A stretch of 64,000 nucleotides of DNA from Pseudomonas sp. Irchel 3E13 (GTDB lineage: Bacteria; Pseudomonadota; Gammaproteobacteria; Pseudomonadales; Pseudomonadaceae). The first letter of the stretch is position 1. Each line of letters opens with the position of its first letter. Below are positions 27,399 to 34,347 of this stretch, piece after piece. The position numbers and the translations under genes were made by a program. A model generated the notes under the pieces. That model saw only the letters and a program-made list of their open reading frames with translations, did not search any database and had not been told where the DNA came from. The stretch lies in the NCBI RefSeq assembly GCF_900187455.1, contig NZ_FYDX01000002.1, positions 186,001-250,000 of the forward strand, read 5' to 3'.

Positions 27399-27826
27399 CA
27401 GTTGGTTTGATCGGTAATCCAGGAGGGAGCGATCGGGCGCTGCTCGCTGTCGGGGAACAGTTCGGATTGGGGCCAGTCGCGCAGTTGCTGGAGGTAGGTC
27501 AGCAATTCATTGAATCGCTCATCACTCAAGGTGGTTGCTATTTGCAACTCCTGCTGGTCGCGATGGCGTTCGCGGAGCCATTTGATGCGCTCCAGTTCGC
27601 TGTTCCGCCAGGCACGCTCTACAGCAGGTAGGTCAACGATCACGGCGTGCGGGTGCTTGGCGATGTTGCCTTCATCGTCGACCCGCCAGACGCCATCGAC
27701 TTCCTGGATAGTTTGATTCCACAAGTCCTCCGAAACCGCAACGGCGTCCTCGGGGATCGTGTGAAGATTTTCGATCAGGCGTGCCTTCAACACCCCTTGA
27801 TCGTCGAACGTGATGAATCTTGTCAT
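27398..27826 (-). CDS. tail fibre assembly chaperone
   Basis: 142 residues immediately downstream of the fibre gene. Size, position and the helical C-terminal half (AWRNSELERIKWLRERHRDQQ, then LLTYLQQLRDWPQSELFPD) fit the tail-fibre assembly proteins (Tfa/Caudo_TAP type) needed for folding of the receptor-binding tip. The exact subfamily is not certain. Such chaperones tend to co-vary with the fibre tip. Confidence 0.8.
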   Translation of the reverse strand: MTRFITFDDQGVLKARLIENLHTIPEDAVAVSEDLWNQTIQEVDGVWRVDDEGNIAKHPHAVIVDLPAVERAWRNSELERIKWLRERHRDQQELQIATTLSDERFNELLTYLQQLRDWPQSELFPDSEQRPIAPSWITDQTN

Positions 27827-27829
27827 GTG

Positions 27830-29590
27830 TTAACTCCCAATCGCGAACCAGCGAGCAGCTACGGACTGATCCGATCTGGCGTTCTCGAACGAGACCAAAA
27901 GACCAGAGGCGTCATAAACGTTTGATGCAACACCGCTGCTGCGCGGTTCGGATGTTCCTACGTTGCTGGTGGTGACGAACAATGCGCCAGAGGGGAACTG
28001 AATGGGGTAGGCGAAATAAGCGGTCGTTGTTCCAATGGTATTGACGAGTTGCGCCGAAGTGGCGCCCCATTGCAGGATCAATCCGCCCAGCCACTTCGGT
28101 AGAACCACATAACCGTTACCGCCAACAAGCATGCGAAAACCCCAGCGCATTTTGCTCGGTGTCACAGCGACGTCATCACTAAGCCCGGCGTTCACTTGTT
28201 CCAACGTCGCAACTTTGAAAACACCAGCAGCACTTTCTGTTGCCTGCCTGACAATCTTGGCAACGGCTTGAAAGACTCGCAGAGAACTCATTGGCTTCGT
28301 CGCGTCCGTCCCAGTCTCGGCTTCCACTTGCGTCGCCATTGGCAGACTGTGAAGCCCGGAGCCATTCCCGGAAATTACGCCATTGAATCTGGTGGCACCG
28401 GTTATCTCCACACCATCATTGTCCACCCGAATGCCAAGACCGTTTGCCCAAGGTGTAGGACCAAGCCCCAAATAAGCCTTGATAAAACCTGCTGCCTGGC
28501 TCCCCCAAAACCCTATGCCAGCCTGAGTGACATCGGTATCGGACAATGCTGTAAGCCCTGATGCGAACGATTGCGTCTGGCCAGCACGCATATAAAGGTT
28601 ATGCGCGGAGAGAAAAGTAAGATTGCCATTAACCTCTCCCCCTCGATTGGACAGCGCATCAGTAATACCGTAGCCCACAAGGGTCTTTGCCTTGTCAGCC
28701 TTGCTGTCGGGGTTAAAGTTCTTCTCAGTCCAAAGCCTACGATATGTTTCAGTTCCCCATTTTGTGTAATGACGAACGTAAAAGTTCTCCTCGCCCTCCA
28801 GGCTTCCAATAAAGTCGATGCCTTGCTCGCCTGCACCCCACGCCACATGCATACCAACGCCATAGGTAAGACCAGCAGGCCGATCTGTGGTCGCGTCAGT
28901 AAGAGTGACGAAACGAGTATCGGCCACCTCCCTGAGTTTGCCCTGGACTGCATCGGGCCGAGTCAGAAGGCCCCCGGCAAATTTAGGCATCGCATCGGTA
29001 ATGCCATAGCCCGCCAGCGTTGTTGGATTATCACCTGCAATCAACACACCGCGATTGTTGACCTGAACTTTGGTGTACGTTCCCGCTGGTCGCGTCGGCG
29101 GCAGCACGGTCATGATCACCGTCTCGATGTAATCCCGTGTTGCCAATACCACTGAAGGATCAATCTTCAACTGCACATTGGCCGTACTGGTCACGATCAG
29201 GTTCAACCGCACCACCTGCGTCTTGCCAGTCCCCTGGCTCAGCAGCGGTTTGAAGCTCGGCGCACAGTTGGCCACCGCGACCAGGTCGCCAGCGGCATCG
29301 TAGAGACCAATTTCGCGAATCCACCAACCACCCTCATCCGGCGGAATCACCTGCTCGGCAATGATGATGCTGGCGTTTTTCGGATCGACCGTGAGCTGGT
29401 TCAGCGGCGCACGACGCCGCTCATTGATCAGCTTGGTCTGAGTGCGCGACGGCACCGGGTCGGTATTGTTGGCATCGCCCACGCCCATCTGGGCGAAGGT
29501 CCAGGGCACGCCCAAAGCATTCGCGTTGGCCTGTTTGGCCTCCCCCACCGCGGTGAGGATCGCGAAGAACTGGCTGTTCTGGTCAGTCAT
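27830..29590 (-). CDS. tailocin tail fibre (receptor-binding) protein
   Basis: 586 residues. N-terminal baseplate-attachment domain of the DUF3751 type (about 1-165, FFAILTAVGEAKQANANALG and VIPPDEGGWWIREIGLYDAAG). The middle has repeated fibre motifs (TLAGYGITDAMPKF and TLVGYGITDALSNRGG, about 195 and 300). The C-terminal tip (from about 500, GGLILQWG then FPSGALFVTTSNVG and WFAIGS) is a gp53-like receptor-binding fold. The C-terminal half is AT-richer than the core genome (about 48 % GC in 28561-28620), a sign of exchange. It defines which strains are killed. Confidence 0.9.
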   Translation of the reverse strand: MTDQNSQFFAILTAVGEAKQANANALGVPWTFAQMGVGDANNTDPVPSRTQTKLINERRRAPLNQLTVDPKNASIIIAEQVIPPDEGGWWIREIGLYDAAGDLVAVANCAPSFKPLLSQGTGKTQVVRLNLIVTSTANVQLKIDPSVVLATRDYIETVIMTVLPPTRPAGTYTKVQVNNRGVLIAGDNPTTLAGYGITDAMPKFAGGLLTRPDAVQGKLREVADTRFVTLTDATTDRPAGLTYGVGMHVAWGAGEQGIDFIGSLEGEENFYVRHYTKWGTETYRRLWTEKNFNPDSKADKAKTLVGYGITDALSNRGGEVNGNLTFLSAHNLYMRAGQTQSFASGLTALSDTDVTQAGIGFWGSQAAGFIKAYLGLGPTPWANGLGIRVDNDGVEITGATRFNGVISGNGSGLHSLPMATQVEAETGTDATKPMSSLRVFQAVAKIVRQATESAAGVFKVATLEQVNAGLSDDVAVTPSKMRWGFRMLVGGNGYVVLPKWLGGLILQWGATSAQLVNTIGTTTAYFAYPIQFPSGALFVTTSNVGTSEPRSSGVASNVYDASGLLVSFENARSDQSVAARWFAIGS

Positions 29591-30192
29591 GAGTAAACGT
29601 CCAGGGTTTCGATTTGATGGTCACGGCCGATGAAGCCGTGGTTGCCGCGCACCTCGATGTCTCGAAGGATGGGCGGGTAAATGTCGATGTCGTCGCCTTC
29701 GCTCAGGCCCAGGGCAACGCGCAGGTAGCCCTTGGTGTCGAGAGCAATGGCCAGCCCGATGAGGTGCCGGCTGACAGGCCGGGCATCGTCGATCAGGGCG
29801 GTGAGTTCCTCGTAGGTCTCTTCGCTGATGCCACTTTCGGACACGCCGATCTTCAGCGAGAACGTCCCCGGCACGCCTTGCGGCACGGTGTTGAACCACT
29901 CGGCCACTTCAATCAGGTAACCGAAGGGCTCGACCACCCGGCGCAACGCACTGAGGGTGCCCTTGCGGGCATGCACGTCGAACGAGGAACGGATCACCGC
30001 GCGCTTGACCGGATCGGACCAACTGTCATTCCAGCGGTCCACCGACCAGGCCCAGGCCAGTTGGTGCAACAGGTGCGGCGGGCAGGTGTCGGGGTTGTAC
30101 AGCACACGCAACGGGATCTCGGGAGCGTCGGTCGATGCTGCCTCGATGGCCCGCTCCAGCAACGTGCTGTTGATAGGCAGGAGGCTAGTCAT
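29587..30192 (-). CDS. tailocin baseplate protein I (P2 gpI-like)
   Basis: 201 residues of the phage tail protein I family, which links baseplate wedges to the fibre. Motifs: LLPINSTLLERAIEAA, ALRRVVEPFGYLIEVAEWF and IDDARPVSRHLIGLAIAL. The stop overlaps the fibre ATG (ATGA-type coupling). Confidence 0.92.
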   Translation of the reverse strand: MTSLLPINSTLLERAIEAASTDAPEIPLRVLYNPDTCPPHLLHQLAWAWSVDRWNDSWSDPVKRAVIRSSFDVHARKGTLSALRRVVEPFGYLIEVAEWFNTVPQGVPGTFSLKIGVSESGISEETYEELTALIDDARPVSRHLIGLAIALDTKGYLRVALGLSEGDDIDIYPPILRDIEVRGNHGFIGRDHQIETLDVYS

Positions 30193-30193
30193 G

Positions 30194-31075
30194 TCAGCCT
30201 CCCAGCTTTAGATCGAAGCCGGTACACCATGCCGCTTGCGCCTTGCTCGGGCGGATATCGGTCCAGCCCGTCAGCTCGACCCGGGCCACACCGCTGATGT
30301 GCAGTTGCGCATCGATAGCCGAACGCGGCACCTCAACACCCAAACGCCGCCGCGGATTGATCCAGGTCTGCAAGCGGCGCCGGCATTCGGCCAGAGTCGC
30401 CTCGTTTTCCGGACCGTTGCCGACCATATGCAACACGGCGTCGATTCGGTACGGCAGAATTTCGGCGCTGCGGACATTCAGGCGATCGGCCACCGGCCGG
30501 ACATCGTCGGCATTCAAGTACGCCATCACGTCCGCCAGCAACTCCGGACTGGCTACACCATTGCCATCCAGGCTCAACACCGTGACGTCAACCACTGCAG
30601 GAGAAGAACTCTCCGCCGTGGCATCGGCCACCAGCCCCGAGGCGTTGCGGGCATGCAGGATGTAGCTGTTGCGCGGCCCGGCGGTGGTCAGTCCTTCGTA
30701 GACGAGCTGAATACGCTCACGCAGGGCGTCGTCTTCCTCGAGGATCTGTTCGGTGGGCGGAATGTTGTCCGGCTTCGCCTCCTGCACGATCAAGCGTTGC
30801 AGGCGAACGTTGGCCGCCAACTGATCCAGGTCGCTGCCTTGGGCATAAGCCAGCAGCAGCGCCTTGGCCGCGTCGTTGACCCGAGCCCGGTTGAGCAGGG
30901 TCCGATAGGCGCCGACTTCCAACAGCTTGGTCACCGGGTCGCTTTCCAACTGCGCGTTCCAGCTCTCGCCCATGTGCGCCTTGAAGGCCGCCAGGTCGCC
31001 TTGGAAGATGTCCTCGAAATCCAGATCTTCCAACACCTGCGGCGCGGGCAGCGCCGAGAGTTCGATACCACTCAT
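30194..31075 (-). CDS. tailocin baseplate protein J (P2 gpJ-like)
   Basis: 293 residues of the baseplate J-like (GPJ/gp6) family that forms the wedge ring. Characteristic sequence: FEDIFQGDLAAFKAHMG near the start, LLLAYAQGSDLDQLAANVRLQRL in the middle, and GPRNSYILHARNASGLVADA around residue 135. Start ATG overlaps the stop of W by the ATGA pattern. Confidence 0.94.
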   Translation of the reverse strand: MSGIELSALPAPQVLEDLDFEDIFQGDLAAFKAHMGESWNAQLESDPVTKLLEVGAYRTLLNRARVNDAAKALLLAYAQGSDLDQLAANVRLQRLIVQEAKPDNIPPTEQILEEDDALRERIQLVYEGLTTAGPRNSYILHARNASGLVADATAESSSPAVVDVTVLSLDGNGVASPELLADVMAYLNADDVRPVADRLNVRSAEILPYRIDAVLHMVGNGPENEATLAECRRRLQTWINPRRRLGVEVPRSAIDAQLHISGVARVELTGWTDIRPSKAQAAWCTGFDLKLGG

Positions 31076-31398
31076 GCCGTCACCTCCAGGATCTGGCTGT
31101 CGCCCAGGTATTGTCCGGTGAGTTGCAGGCTCACTTGCCCGTTCACCACTGACAGCACCCGGACCCGCTCCAGTTTCAGGCGTGGTTCCCAGCGCACCAG
31201 GGCACGGGCTACTTCGGCCTGTACCGCGCTTTTCCAGCCCTCGTTGACCGGCAGGTCGACGAAGCGCCGCAGCTTGCTGCCGTAGTCCGGACGCATGCGC
31301 CGACTACCCAGCGGCGTGCCGAGGATGTCTTCGATGGACTGCCGCAAATGTGCGATGCCGGATAACGGCTGGCCGGTCCGGCGATCCATTCCGATCAT
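31072..31398 (-). CDS. tailocin baseplate protein W (GPW/gp25 family)
   Basis: 108 residues, lysozyme-like GPW/gp25 fold, which nucleates sheath polymerisation on the baseplate. Sequence IGMDRRTGQPLSGIAHLRQS, then ILGTPLGSRRMRPDYGSKL, is the family hallmark. ATG at 31398 is preceded by GGGAG; that site overlaps the end of a 27-codon ORF (31403-31486), so the two may be translated in coupling. Confidence 0.94.
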   Translation of the reverse strand: MIGMDRRTGQPLSGIAHLRQSIEDILGTPLGSRRMRPDYGSKLRRFVDLPVNEGWKSAVQAEVARALVRWEPRLKLERVRVLSVVNGQVSLQLTGQYLGDSQILEVTA

Positions 31399-31402
31399 CG
31401 CG

Positions 31403-31486
31403 TCACTCCCGTGAGTCAGCACTCGACAGGCAGCGGACATACGAACGGCCGGTGTCGGATGCGATGTTGTGATTCAAGTTCGCCAT
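31403..31486 (-). CDS. 27-codon small ORF upstream of W
   Basis: ATG at 31486 follows AAGGAG with a 6-base spacer, better than most genes in the cluster. It encodes 27 residues starting MANLNHNIASDTGRSYV and ending SRE, and stops 4 bases before the W start. It lies just after the terminator hairpin at 31504-31525. No family recognised; it may be a leader peptide that couples or regulates W. Confidence 0.45.
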   Translation of the reverse strand: MANLNHNIASDTGRSYVRCLSSADSRE

Positions 31487-31503
31487 GGCGTTCTCCTTGG
31501 CAT

Positions 31504-31525
31504 AAAAAAGCCCGCGGCGGCGGGC
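31504..31525 (-). terminator. terminator between tailocin genes V and W
   Basis: Stem GCCCGC / GCGGGC with loop GGCG (+ strand reading), followed in the transcription direction by TTTTTT. A full intrinsic terminator pattern in the middle of an operon. Confidence 0.78.
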
Positions 31526-31530
31526 AGGTT

Positions 31531-32091
31531 TCAGTGCTTGTGGTTCGGGGTGTTGCCGGCGGTGTCGATGATCGCGCCGCCGCCGTGGATGTCCCCTGTT
31601 ACCTGCAGCGCTCCGTTGATCCGCACCGGGCCATTCAAGGTCATGTTGGCGGCGGTCAGTTCGATCGCATCAGGCGTGGCCACCAGCGTGCTGCCGCCGA
31701 CCTTGAGGGTGAGGGTTCCGCGCGGCAGGTCGACGGTGTAGCTGCTCGCCTGCCAGTCATAAATCAGCGAGCCGCCGTCGTCGAAGCGCCAGACTTCGAC
31801 ATGCTCGCGGTTGTCCGGTTGATCGCCGGCGTTGCCATAAAGGCCGGGAACGAAGGTGCCTTGCGCCGGCTCGCCGCTGGGGCTGATAAGCACGCCCTGC
31901 TCGTTGATGCTCGGCGCACGCCAGTGACGCGCCTTGCCGGCGGCCTGGCTGTGCCAGCGAACCCAGGCGCTGGTCCAGCCGGCGCCATCGGAAACTCGTA
32001 CTCGGGCCGCGGCCAGGTCCACCGCCACCACCCGGCAAGGAATCAACAATGCGGAAATCATCCGGTCATGCATGGCACTTGCGTAGCTCAT
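31531..32091 (-). CDS. tailocin baseplate spike protein V (P2 gpV-like)
   Basis: 186 residues. N-terminal OB-fold (CRVVAVDLAAARVRVSDG and WTSAWVRWHSQAAGKARHW) followed by a beta-helical spike (IELTAANMTLNGPVRINGALQVTGDI). The last residues NHKH provide the H-x-H motif that binds iron at the apex of gpV spikes, used to pierce the outer membrane. Start ATG at 32091 overlaps the preceding stop (ATGA). The frame upstream is inside the previous gene. Confidence 0.92.
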   Translation of the reverse strand: MSYASAMHDRMISALLIPCRVVAVDLAAARVRVSDGAGWTSAWVRWHSQAAGKARHWRAPSINEQGVLISPSGEPAQGTFVPGLYGNAGDQPDNREHVEVWRFDDGGSLIYDWQASSYTVDLPRGTLTLKVGGSTLVATPDAIELTAANMTLNGPVRINGALQVTGDIHGGGAIIDTAGNTPNHKH

Positions 32092-32600
32092 GCGAAATCC
32101 TCCGGCGCCTTGTAGTCCACTTCCTTGCCCGGACCACTGTCCGGGTCGAAGGCAAATACCAAAGACCCTGGCGGTTGATTCGGCCAGAGCCATTGGGCTT
32201 CACCCAAGTGCAGCACCTGCTGCCATTGCAGCACCCAGATTGCCGTCGGCAAATCCGTCGCTTGCGGCAAGGCCTGGATGGCACTGGCCTCTTCGACGAA
32301 GTCGATGCCCCAATATTGTTTGCGCAGCAGCACCATCAGTTGCGCAGCCAGCGCGGTGCTTTCCAGCGCCGCATCCGGGCGATGTACATTGACGGCGATG
32401 CGCGCCTCGAATGTCGCGACGATGCACGAGTGGCCATCGCCCGGATCAGTGCTCGGCCTCAAGGCGGTGATGGTGTGGAACAGCGCGGGCAGTGTCGTGT
32501 CCTGCTGCACTGTGGAGTAGCTGCCGACAGTCTCGAGCTGCGGCATGGCAGCCTTGATGGTCGCGGTGATGGCCTCATGTAGCCTGCTCAGTTCGCTCAC
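32088..32600 (-). CDS. tailocin protein of unknown function (R-pyocin PA0615-like position)
   Basis: 170 residues, no membrane segment. Found between holin and V as in R2-pyocin of P. aeruginosa, where the equivalent gene (PA0615) is also uncharacterised. Sequence features such as ATFEARIAVNVHRPDAALES, LAAQLMVLLRKQYWG and VLQWQQVLHLGEAQWLWP recall the gp6/tail completion or terminator fold, but that is a guess. Four-base overlap with V indicates co-translation. Confidence 0.75.
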   Translation of the reverse strand: MSELSRLHEAITATIKAAMPQLETVGSYSTVQQDTTLPALFHTITALRPSTDPGDGHSCIVATFEARIAVNVHRPDAALESTALAAQLMVLLRKQYWGIDFVEEASAIQALPQATDLPTAIWVLQWQQVLHLGEAQWLWPNQPPGSLVFAFDPDSGPGKEVDYKAPEDFA

Positions 32601-32953
32601 GGTCTCTCCTTACTGTCGTTGCCTGCTTGTCCGTTCGGCTGCTCCAGGCCCAGTCGCTTCGCAGCCCAGCGTTCGTATAGGCCAATGGCCACGTCCGCAC
32701 CGCCGACCGCGGTCAGGCAACCGAAGGCGCTGGCCGCCCAGATCGAAAGGCCACTGGCATAAAGCAACATCACCGTCGATACACCGCAGACCATGCAGGC
32801 TCCCGACCGCAGCGCCAACCGCCTGAACAGCGCTCCGCCGCGGGCACCGGCCCTGTCTGCTCGCCACATCTCACCGGAGACTCCGCCCAGCAACGCCAGG
32901 ACAATCACCAGCCAGATCGGCATTTCCAGCAACGTCTGTTGCTCGCTTGTCAC
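32597..32953 (-). CDS. tailocin holin
   Basis: 118 residues with three hydrophobic segments (about 11-28 PIWLVIVLALLGGVSG, 44-65 ACMVCGVSTVMLLYASGL, 67-90 WAASAFGCLTAVGGADVAIG) and a polar C-terminus, the plan of R-pyocin holins (PA0614). It makes the membrane lesions that release the endolysin. GTG at 32953 is chosen because GGAGG stands 7 bases before it; an in-frame ATG at 33025 has no such site. It is the first gene of the structural operon. Confidence 0.87.
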   Translation of the reverse strand: MTSEQQTLLEMPIWLVIVLALLGGVSGEMWRADRAGARGGALFRRLALRSGACMVCGVSTVMLLYASGLSIWAASAFGCLTAVGGADVAIGLYERWAAKRLGLEQPNGQAGNDSKERP

Positions 32954-33029
32954 GGTCCTGCCTCCTTTGTTCTTCCCGCACAGCGACGGGCCGGACGGGG
33001 ATGGGACCGAGTTGTCACTCGGCATTCCA

Positions 33030-33054
33030 AAAAGCCCGGTGCATCCAGGCTTTT
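33030..33054 (-). terminator. terminator-like hairpin in the tailocin leader
   Basis: 10-bp stem AAAAGCCCGG / CCAGGCTTTT (one G-T pair) with 5-base loop TGCAT; in the transcription direction a T run follows. It lies about 77 bases before the holin start and downstream of the promoter, so transcripts must pass it. Confidence 0.7.
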
Positions 33055-33262
33055 CAGTAATGCGTTGTCGAAACGCCTGCCACGACTGGTGTGCAGGGCG
33101 TCTCCGCTTCAGATTGTTCCTCCGACCGCGGCCACCTGCCCGCCGGATAACTGCTTACGGTGCTTTACGCTGCACACCCGGGTCAGTTGCCAACCCTCTG
33201 AACAGTTGAGGCCTGTTCATCGCTGCCTGTCTCACCACCGGTGTCTGGCCGGCTTGAGACAA

Positions 33263-33291
33263 ACTTTATGCATGGATGCATATACAGTCAA
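33263..33291 (-). promoter_or_regulatory. putative tailocin operon promoter
   Basis: On the minus strand TTGACT (33291-33286), spacer of 17, TAAAGT (33268-33263). The spacer is almost entirely the operator ATGCATCCATGCAT, so a bound repressor would block polymerase. Confidence 0.7.
33268..33281. promoter_or_regulatory. candidate repressor operator O1
   Basis: ATGC-ATGGAT-GCAT, symmetric arms with a 6-base centre. It sits between the -35 and -10 of the tailocin promoter, and the same architecture recurs before the repressor gene. Confidence 0.7.
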
Positions 33292-33308
33292 TGCATTTTT
33301 GGAAATAT

Positions 33309-33322
33309 TTGCACTGATGGAT
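33309..33322. promoter_or_regulatory. candidate repressor operator O2 (degenerate)
   Basis: TTGC-ACTGAT-GGAT, one mismatch in each arm relative to ATGC-N6-GCAT. It directly abuts O3. Confidence 0.4.
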
Positions 33323-33336
33323 TTGCACTACTGCAT
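33323..33336. promoter_or_regulatory. candidate repressor operator O3
   Basis: TTGC-ACTACT-GCAT, one mismatch from ATGC-N6-GCAT, about 32-50 bases upstream of the promoter -35. Confidence 0.5.
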
Positions 33337-33380
33337 CAAATCCCCGCCCGCATTGGTCGCGAAGGGTTTTCGACAGGCGA

Positions 33381-33404
33381 AAAAAACCCGCCGAAGCGGG
33401 TTTT
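33381..33404 (-). terminator. terminator of the repressor gene
   Basis: Stem AAAACCCGC / GCGGGTTTT with a 4-base loop and, in the transcription direction, a run of seven T residues. It separates the repressor transcript from the tailocin promoter downstream. Confidence 0.9.
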
Positions 33405-33423
33405 GGGTGATGCCGGATAGGAT

Positions 33424-34158
33424 TCAGCGGGCGTACATGCCCCACCAGAACACATGACCGAGGATGGCGATCTGCTCTTCCTGCATCTGCTGGAAGCTGT
33501 AGTCCTCGTCAGGATGCTCGTCGCGGTTGAAGCTGCGCAGGCGAATACCGGTGGGCAAGCGGTAGAGCTGCTTCACCCGCAACTGCCCATTGTGATTGAT
33601 CGCATAAAGGTCGCCGTCGACGATGTCGCCGATGGAGCTCTTACCAGTGTTGACCCCCACCGTGGCGCCATCGCGCAATACCGGCAGCATGCTGTTGCCA
33701 CGCACCGTCACGCACTTGGCATGATCGAACTGCACGCCGTTGTGACGCAGGCTGCGCTTACCGAAACGCAAACGCGCGCGCTCGCTTTCTTCGATGACGA
33801 ATCTTCCTGATCCTGCTGCCAACTCGACCTCACGAAGAAAAGGAACGGAAACCTCGTCGTCCTCGACGGGGGTTTCATCGTCCCACAGGCTGATATCGCG
33901 CAATTCGGCATGATCGACAGACAGGCCCGGCTCGCGGCTGTCGCCCAGGTCGACACGACCGCGTAGCTGGTCAGTGCTCACGCCGAAATACTCGGCGATT
34001 TTCGACACATGCTTGTCCGAAGGATCGACGATCTTCTCGCCGAGAATCCGCGACAGCGTGGATTGGGGCACGCCGGTTCGCCGGTGCAACTCCGTGGCGG
34101 AGATCCCGTGGCGGTCCAGCAGTGATTTAAGGACGGTGGCTACATTGCGCTTTTGCAT
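33424..34158 (-). CDS. LexA-like self-cleaving tailocin repressor (PrtR/CI type, peptidase S24)
   Basis: 244 residues from the ATG at 34158 (MQKRNVATVL). An ATG at 34167 would add three residues; neither has a good ribosome-binding site. N-terminal helix-turn-helix (about 5-65, GISATELHRRTGVPQSTLSRIL). C-terminal S24 peptidase with nucleophile Ser in VRGNSMLP and general-base Lys in LRVKQLY. An Ala-Gly bond in VELAAGSGRF is the likely cleavage site. Such repressors hold tailocin genes silent until RecA filaments trigger cleavage. It is followed by its own terminator. Confidence 0.9.
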   Translation of the reverse strand: MQKRNVATVLKSLLDRHGISATELHRRTGVPQSTLSRILGEKIVDPSDKHVSKIAEYFGVSTDQLRGRVDLGDSREPGLSVDHAELRDISLWDDETPVEDDEVSVPFLREVELAAGSGRFVIEESERARLRFGKRSLRHNGVQFDHAKCVTVRGNSMLPVLRDGATVGVNTGKSSIGDIVDGDLYAINHNGQLRVKQLYRLPTGIRLRSFNRDEHPDEDYSFQQMQEEQIAILGHVFWWGMYAR

Positions 34159-34191
34159 GGAACGCATACTGCCGAGGGTCAACAGGAAAAG

Positions 34192-34209
34192 CAATGCGAA
34201 TATGCATTG
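34192..34209. promoter_or_regulatory. candidate autoregulatory operator of the repressor gene
   Basis: CAATGC-GAATAT-GCATTG, a perfect 18-base interrupted palindrome with the same ATGC-N6-GCAT core as O1, located 34-51 bases before the repressor ATG at 34158. Confidence 0.7.
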
Positions 34210-34347
34210 GTCGTTCAACCTGAAAGACACGCACGCCCTTGTGCCTGCGAGAATTTGACATACCCCCGTCTCAGCGTCGCAGGAGAAATCCCTGTAGTAT
34301 TAGCGCCCTTCACTACCTTCCAAAAGACACCCGCTGTAAGGCCTTGA

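Larger units (their letters stand above)
32954..33423. other. tailocin leader and control region (no gene)
   Basis: 470 bases between the holin start and the repressor stop. From right to left it contains the repressor terminator (33381-33404), operator-like sites (33268-33336), the putative tailocin promoter (33263-33291) and a roughly 300-base leader with a terminator-like hairpin (33030-33054). No PrtN-type activator gene was seen. Confidence 0.7.

Noticed and set aside
33025..33123. Possible N-terminal extension of the holin from ATG 33025 or from a CTG at 33112 behind GGAGG
   Set aside because: CTG is a rare start, the extension would run across the leader hairpin, the added residues are polar and unlike holins, and the GTG at 32953 has its own GGAGG.
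34145..34158. TTGC-N6-GCAT across the repressor start as a further operator
   Set aside because: The motif is short and lies within coding sequence; chance occurrence is likely, so it is mentioned only as weak support.
19472..34158. Active prophage rather than a tailocin
   Set aside because: No integrase, capsid, portal, terminase or replication genes and no attachment-site repeats were seen; the cluster goes directly from lysis genes to pncC and from repressor to mutS.
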